Position numbers and translations under genes: made by a program. A stretch of 64,000 nt of DNA from DAOULY01 sp034414595 (GTDB lineage Bacteria; Chloroflexota; Dehalococcoidia; SZUA-161; JAUWZY01). Positions 59,983 through 64,000 of this stretch are shown piece after piece. The notes beneath the pieces are model-generated. The model had not been told where the DNA came from and did not search any database. It saw only the letters and a program-made list of their open reading frames with translations. Each line of letters begins with the position of its first letter. The first letter of the stretch is position 1. The stretch is taken from assembly GCA_034414595.1 (NCBI GenBank), contig DAOULY010000014.1, forward strand, positions 33,845 through 97,844, read 5' to 3'.

Positions 59983-62900
59983 ATGAAAGTGACCAGTATC
60001 TTGCTCGCGGTTCTCATCTTGGCGATGGCCTTGCTGCTACTCGTCCCGGGAAGCGACCGAGCGCAAGCTGCTCCTGTCCGGACTCTGATGAGCAGTGGCA
60101 CCTCAGAGTCGCTTTATGATGTCTGGGGCAGTTGCGCTTCTGACGATACCACAGACCCGACGGTGACCATCAACGACATCGCGGACTTCGTGCGTAGCCT
60201 TGCCCAGATAAGCGGCAGCGCCGCCGACACCCCACCGGGACAGGTGGATAGGGTGGAGGTGGTGGTAAGGAACAGCACCGATAACACCTACTGGGATGGG
60301 AGTTCCTGGGTTGTAACAGAGACCTGGCTCAATGCCAGTGGGACGACCTTCTGGAACTACTCTATGCCGACACTCACTGACGGCAAGGCTTACACGGTCA
60401 AAGCGAAGTCGATCGATGAGGCGGGCAACGAGTCCACGGTGGCCTCCGATAGCTTTACCTTCGACACCACCAACCCCACAGTGACCATCAGCGACATCGC
60501 GGACTTCGTAAGCGCCCTTGCCCAGATCAGCGGCAGCGCCGCCGACATCTCACCGGGGCAGGTGGACAAGGTGCAGGTGGCGGTAAGGAACACCACCGAT
60601 AACACCTACTGGGATGGGAGCTCCTGGGTTGCAACAGAGACCTGGCTCGATGCCAGCGGGACGAGTTCCTGGACCTACTCCATGCCGGCACTCACTAACG
60701 GCAAGGCTTACACAGTCAAGGCGAAGTCGATCGATGAGGCGGGCAACGGGTCCACGGTGGCATCCGACAGCTTTACCTGCGATACCACAAATCCCACAGT
60801 GACCATCAGCGACATCGCGGACTTCGTGAGCGCCCTTGCCCAGGCCAGCGGCAGCGCCTCGGATACCTCACCGGGGCAGGTGGACAAGGTGCAGGTGGTA
60901 GTAAAGAACACCACCGATAACACCTACTGGGATGGAAGCTCCTGGGCTGTAACAGAGACCTGGCTCGATGCCAGCGGGACGGCCTCCTGGACCTACTCCC
61001 TACCTGCACTAAGCGACGGCAAGGCTTACACAGTCAAGGCGAAGTCGATCGATAAGGCAGGCAATGAGTCCACGGTGGCATCCGACAGCTTTACCTTCGA
61101 CACCACCAACCCCACAGTGACCGTCAGCGACATCGCGGACTTCGTGAGCGCCCTTGCCCAGATAAGCGGCAGCGCCGCCGACACCTCACCGGGACAGGTA
61201 GACAAGGTGCAGGTGGTGGTAAAGAACAGCACCAATAACATCTACTGGAATGGAAGCTCCTGGGTTGCAACAGAGACCTGGCTCGATGCCAGCGGGACAA
61301 GCTCCTGGACCTACTCCATGCCTGCACTTACTAACGGCAAGGCTTACACAGTCAAGGCGAAGTCGATCGATAAGGCAGGCAATGAGTCCACGGTGGCATC
61401 CGACAGCTTTACCTTCGACACCACCAACCCCACAGTGACCATCAGCGACATCGCGGACTTCGTGAGCGCCCTTGCCCAGATAAGCGGCAGCGCCGCCGAC
61501 ACCTCACCGGGACAGGTGGACAAGGTGCAGGTGGTGGTAAAGAACACTACCGATAACACCTACTGGGATGGAAGCTCCTGGGCTGTAACAGAGACCTGGC
61601 TCGATGCCAGCGGGACGACCTCCTGGACCTACTCCCTGCCTGCACTAAGCGACGGCAAGGCTTACACGGTCAAGGCGAAGTCAATCGATAAGGCAGGCAA
61701 CGAGTCCACGGTGGCATCCGACAGCTTTACCTTCGATACCACAAATCCCACAGTGACCATCAGCGACATCGCGGATTTCGTGAGCACCCTTGCCCAGATA
61801 AGCGGCAGCGCTGCTGACACCTCACCGGGACAGGTGAACAAGGTCCGGGTGGTGGTAAAGAACAGCACCGATAACACCTACTGGAATGGGAGCTCCTGGG
61901 TTGCAACAGAGACCTGGCTCGATGCCAGCGGGACGACCTCCTGGACCTACTCCATGCCTGCACTCACTGACGGCAAGTCTTACTTGGTCAAGGCGAAGTC
62001 AATCGATAAGGCAGGCAACGAGTCCACGGTGGCCTCCGACAGCTTTACCTTCGATACCACAAATCCCACGGTGACCATCAACGGCATCGCGGACTTCGTG
62101 AGCACCCTTGCCCAGACCGGCGGGAGCGCCGCCGACATCTCACCAGGACAGGTGGACAAGGTGCAGGTGGTGGTAAAGAACAGCACCGATAACATCTACT
62201 GGAATGGAAGCTCCTGGGTTGTAACAGAGACCTGGCTCGACGCCAGCGGGACGACCTCCTGGACCTACTCCCTGCCTGCACTAAGCGACGGCAAGGCTTA
62301 CTTGGTCAAGGCGAGGTCAATCGATAAGGCAGGCAACGGGTCCACGGTAGCAGCCGACAGCTTTACCTTCGATACCACCAACCCCACGGTGACCATCAAC
62401 GGCATCGCGGACTTCGTGAGCGCCCTTGCCCAGACCAGCGGCAGCGCCTCGGATACCTCACCGGGACAGGTGGACAAGGTGCAGGTGGCGGTAAGGAACA
62501 CCAGCGATAACACCTACTGGGATGGGAGCTCCTGGGTTGTAACCGAGACCTGGCTCGATGCCAGCGGGACGACCTCCTGGACCTACTCCATGCCGGCACT
62601 AAGCGACAGCAAGGCTTACACGGTCAAGGCGAGGTCAATCGATAGGGCAGGCAACGAGTCCACGGTGGCCTCCGACAGCTTTACCTTTGACACCACCAAT
62701 CCCACAGTGACCATCAGCGACATCGCGGACTTCGTGAGCCCCCTTGCCCAGACCAGCGGCAGCGCCGCCGACACTTCACCGGGACAGGTAGACAAGGTGC
62801 AGGTGGTGGTAAGGAACACCAGCGATAACACCTACTGGGATGGGAGCTCCTGGGTTGCAACAGAGACCTGGCTCGATGCCAGCGGGACAGCCTCCTGGAC

Positions 62901-63960
62901 CTACTCCATGCCGGCACTAAGCGACGGCAAGGCTTACACGGTCAAAGCGAAGTCGATAGATAAGGCAGGCAACGGGTCCACGGTAGCAGCCGACAGCTTT
63001 ACCTTCGATACCACCAACCCGACAGTGACCATCAGCGACATCGCGGACTTCGTGAGCGCCCTTGCCCAGACCAGCGGCAGCGCCGCCGACATCTCACCGG
63101 GGCAGGTGGACAAGGTGCAGGTGGCGGTAAGGAACACCAGCGATAACGTCTACTGGGATGGGATCTCCTGGGTTGTAACAGAGACCTGGCTCGATGCCAG
63201 CGGGACAACCGCTTGGACCTACTCCATGCCGGCACTAAGCGACGGCAAGGCTTACGTGGTCAAGGCGAAGTCGATAGATAAGGCAGGCAACGAGTCCACG
63301 GTGGCATCCGACAGCTTTACCTTCGATACCACCAACCCCACGGTGACCATCAGCGACATCGCGGACTTCGTGAGCGCCCTTGCCCAGACCGGCGGGAGCG
63401 CCGCCGACATCTCACCAGGGCAGGTGGACAAGGTGCAGGTGGTGGTAAAGAACAGCACCGATAACATCTACTGGAATGGAAGCTCCTGGGTTGTAACCGA
63501 GACCTGGCTCGACGCCAGCGGGACGACCTCCTGGGCCTGTCCCATGCCTACACTCATTAACGGCAAGTCTTACTTGGTCAAGGCGAAGTCAATCGATAAG
63601 GCAGGCAATGAGTCCACGGTGGCATCCGACAGCTTCACCTTCGATACCACAGACCCGACGGTGACCATCAGCGACATCGCGGACTTCGTGAGCGCCCTTG
63701 CCCAGACCAGCGGCAGCGCTGCTGACACCGCACCGGGACAGGTGAAAAAGGTGCAGGTGGTGGTAAAGAACAGCACCGATAACGTCTACTGGTATGGAAG
63801 CTCCTGGGTTGCAACAGAGACCTGGCTCGATGCCAGCGGGACGACCGCTTGGACCTACTCCATGCCGGCACTAAGCGACGGCAAGGCTTACTTGGTCAAG
63901 CCGAAGTCGATAGATAGGGCAGGCAACGAGTCCACGCTGGCCTCCGACAGCTTCACCTAA
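59983..63960 (+). CDS. exported Ig-like repeat protein (12 exact 106-residue repeats)
   Basis: 1325 residues from ATG 59983. Signal peptide: MKVTSILLAVLILAMALLLL with a likely cleavage after AQA (residues 27-29). A short linker then precedes twelve Ig-like repeats of 106 residues, each starting NPTVTISDIADFV and containing ISGSAADTSPGQVDKVQVVVKN, TYWDGSSWV, TWLDASGTTSWTYS, GKAYTVKAKSID and AGNESTVASDSFTFDTT. These resemble bacterial Ig-like (Big) domains of surface proteins, probably for adhesion or the cell envelope. The frame ends at TAA (63958-63960), where every other repeat has TTC (Phe). Repeat sequence continues to the window end, so this stop may be a mutation, an error or the true end of a longer array. 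Confidence 0.85.
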   Translation: MKVTSILLAVLILAMALLLLVPGSDRAQAAPVRTLMSSGTSESLYDVWGSCASDDTTDPTVTINDIADFVRSLAQISGSAADTPPGQVDRVEVVVRNSTDNTYWDGSSWVVTETWLNASGTTFWNYSMPTLTDGKAYTVKAKSIDEAGNESTVASDSFTFDTTNPTVTISDIADFVSALAQISGSAADISPGQVDKVQVAVRNTTDNTYWDGSSWVATETWLDASGTSSWTYSMPALTNGKAYTVKAKSIDEAGNGSTVASDSFTCDTTNPTVTISDIADFVSALAQASGSASDTSPGQVDKVQVVVKNTTDNTYWDGSSWAVTETWLDASGTASWTYSLPALSDGKAYTVKAKSIDKAGNESTVASDSFTFDTTNPTVTVSDIADFVSALAQISGSAADTSPGQVDKVQVVVKNSTNNIYWNGSSWVATETWLDASGTSSWTYSMPALTNGKAYTVKAKSIDKAGNESTVASDSFTFDTTNPTVTISDIADFVSALAQISGSAADTSPGQVDKVQVVVKNTTDNTYWDGSSWAVTETWLDASGTTSWTYSLPALSDGKAYTVKAKSIDKAGNESTVASDSFTFDTTNPTVTISDIADFVSTLAQISGSAADTSPGQVNKVRVVVKNSTDNTYWNGSSWVATETWLDASGTTSWTYSMPALTDGKSYLVKAKSIDKAGNESTVASDSFTFDTTNPTVTINGIADFVSTLAQTGGSAADISPGQVDKVQVVVKNSTDNIYWNGSSWVVTETWLDASGTTSWTYSLPALSDGKAYLVKARSIDKAGNGSTVAADSFTFDTTNPTVTINGIADFVSALAQTSGSASDTSPGQVDKVQVAVRNTSDNTYWDGSSWVVTETWLDASGTTSWTYSMPALSDSKAYTVKARSIDRAGNESTVASDSFTFDTTNPTVTISDIADFVSPLAQTSGSAADTSPGQVDKVQVVVRNTSDNTYWDGSSWVATETWLDASGTASWTYSMPALSDGKAYTVKAKSIDKAGNGSTVAADSFTFDTTNPTVTISDIADFVSALAQTSGSAADISPGQVDKVQVAVRNTSDNVYWDGISWVVTETWLDASGTTAWTYSMPALSDGKAYVVKAKSIDKAGNESTVASDSFTFDTTNPTVTISDIADFVSALAQTGGSAADISPGQVDKVQVVVKNSTDNIYWNGSSWVVTETWLDASGTTSWACPMPTLINGKSYLVKAKSIDKAGNESTVASDSFTFDTTDPTVTISDIADFVSALAQTSGSAADTAPGQVKKVQVVVKNSTDNVYWYGSSWVATETWLDASGTTAWTYSMPALSDGKAYLVKPKSIDRAGNESTLASDSFT

Positions 63961-63978
63961 GATACCACCAACCCCACG
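60163..63978 (+). repeat. tandem array of twelve 318-bp repeats
   Basis: The marker GTGACCATC occurs at 60163, 60481, 60799, 61117 (GTGACCGTC), 61435, 61753, 62071, 62389, 62707, 63025, 63343 and 63661, always 318 bases apart, with a thirteenth at 63979 (GGGACC). No indels change the period. This indicates recent duplication or gene conversion. Confidence 0.95.
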
Positions 63979-64000
63979 GGGACCATCAACGACATCGCGG

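Overview
The window looks like a chromosomal piece of a strictly anaerobic, corrinoid-rich bacterium of the Chloroflexota, probably a Dehalococcoidia relative. This placement is an inference from gene content: a bacterial-type acetyl-CoA synthase operon, a selenocysteine formate dehydrogenase, NuoEF/Nfn-like flavoproteins, a K+-dependent membrane pyrophosphatase, several corrinoid proteins and Ig-like surface repeats. No rRNA or tRNA gene was seen to confirm it.

Layout. 1-5424 (minus): the end-truncated pyrophosphatase hppA, a translin-like protein, thiE (with an N-terminal ThiD2-type domain), two FmdB zinc ribbons, yraN and rnhB. 5698-9190 (plus): an MvhD-like protein, an FrhB/FdhB-like iron-sulfur protein and fdhA with an in-frame UGA and a clear SECIS hairpin. 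9299-10917: rnc and ftsY. 10969-17736: NuoE, NuoF, a NuoG-GltD fusion and the two Nfn-like subunits, a probable electron-bifurcating NAD(P)H/ferredoxin module. 17852-23455: mutS, a small nuclease-like gene, a RAYT transposase flanked by REP palindromes, and mutL; a relic of a second mutL start lies upstream of the RAYT. 23457-30656 (minus): a stress-type protein, acsB, acsD, acsC, cooC, a YciI-like gene and acsE, the methyl/carbonyl branch of the Wood-Ljungdahl pathway (no cooS/acsA in the window). 30793-34395: rsfS, ndk, a THEP1 NTPase, tsaB, tsaE, thiL. 34482-41188: beta-oxidation-type genes, a GCTATC low-complexity ORF, a glycosyltransferase preceded by a 31-bp-period repeat, a DsrE-like gene, a Xer-type recombinase and a two-subunit CoA transferase. 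41472-47192: phosphate transport (Pit with its DUF47 partner), a thiamine-binding-type protein, a CoA-binding protein, a SHOCT protein, an FAD oxidoreductase and mgtE. 47323-51794: a corrinoid protein overlapping an ArsM-like methyltransferase, then a second corrinoid protein with a molybdopterin oxidoreductase. 52022-58878: a UPF0261/Tm-1-like protein, a PEP-mobile-domain enzyme, a CrtI-like oxidoreductase and an acyl-CoA-synthetase-like enzyme, perhaps a catabolic set. 59466-64000: a HTH protein and an exported protein of twelve exact 318-bp Ig-like repeats.

How it fits together: formate dehydrogenase and the bifurcating flavoproteins would exchange electrons among formate, NAD(P)H and ferredoxin; AcsBCDE with CooC makes acetyl-CoA from methyl-tetrahydrofolate and CO; the pyrophosphatase conserves energy; the CoA transferase, crotonase and hydroxyacyl-CoA dehydrogenase handle short acyl-CoAs. 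All functions are assigned from reading motifs by eye; no database search was run.
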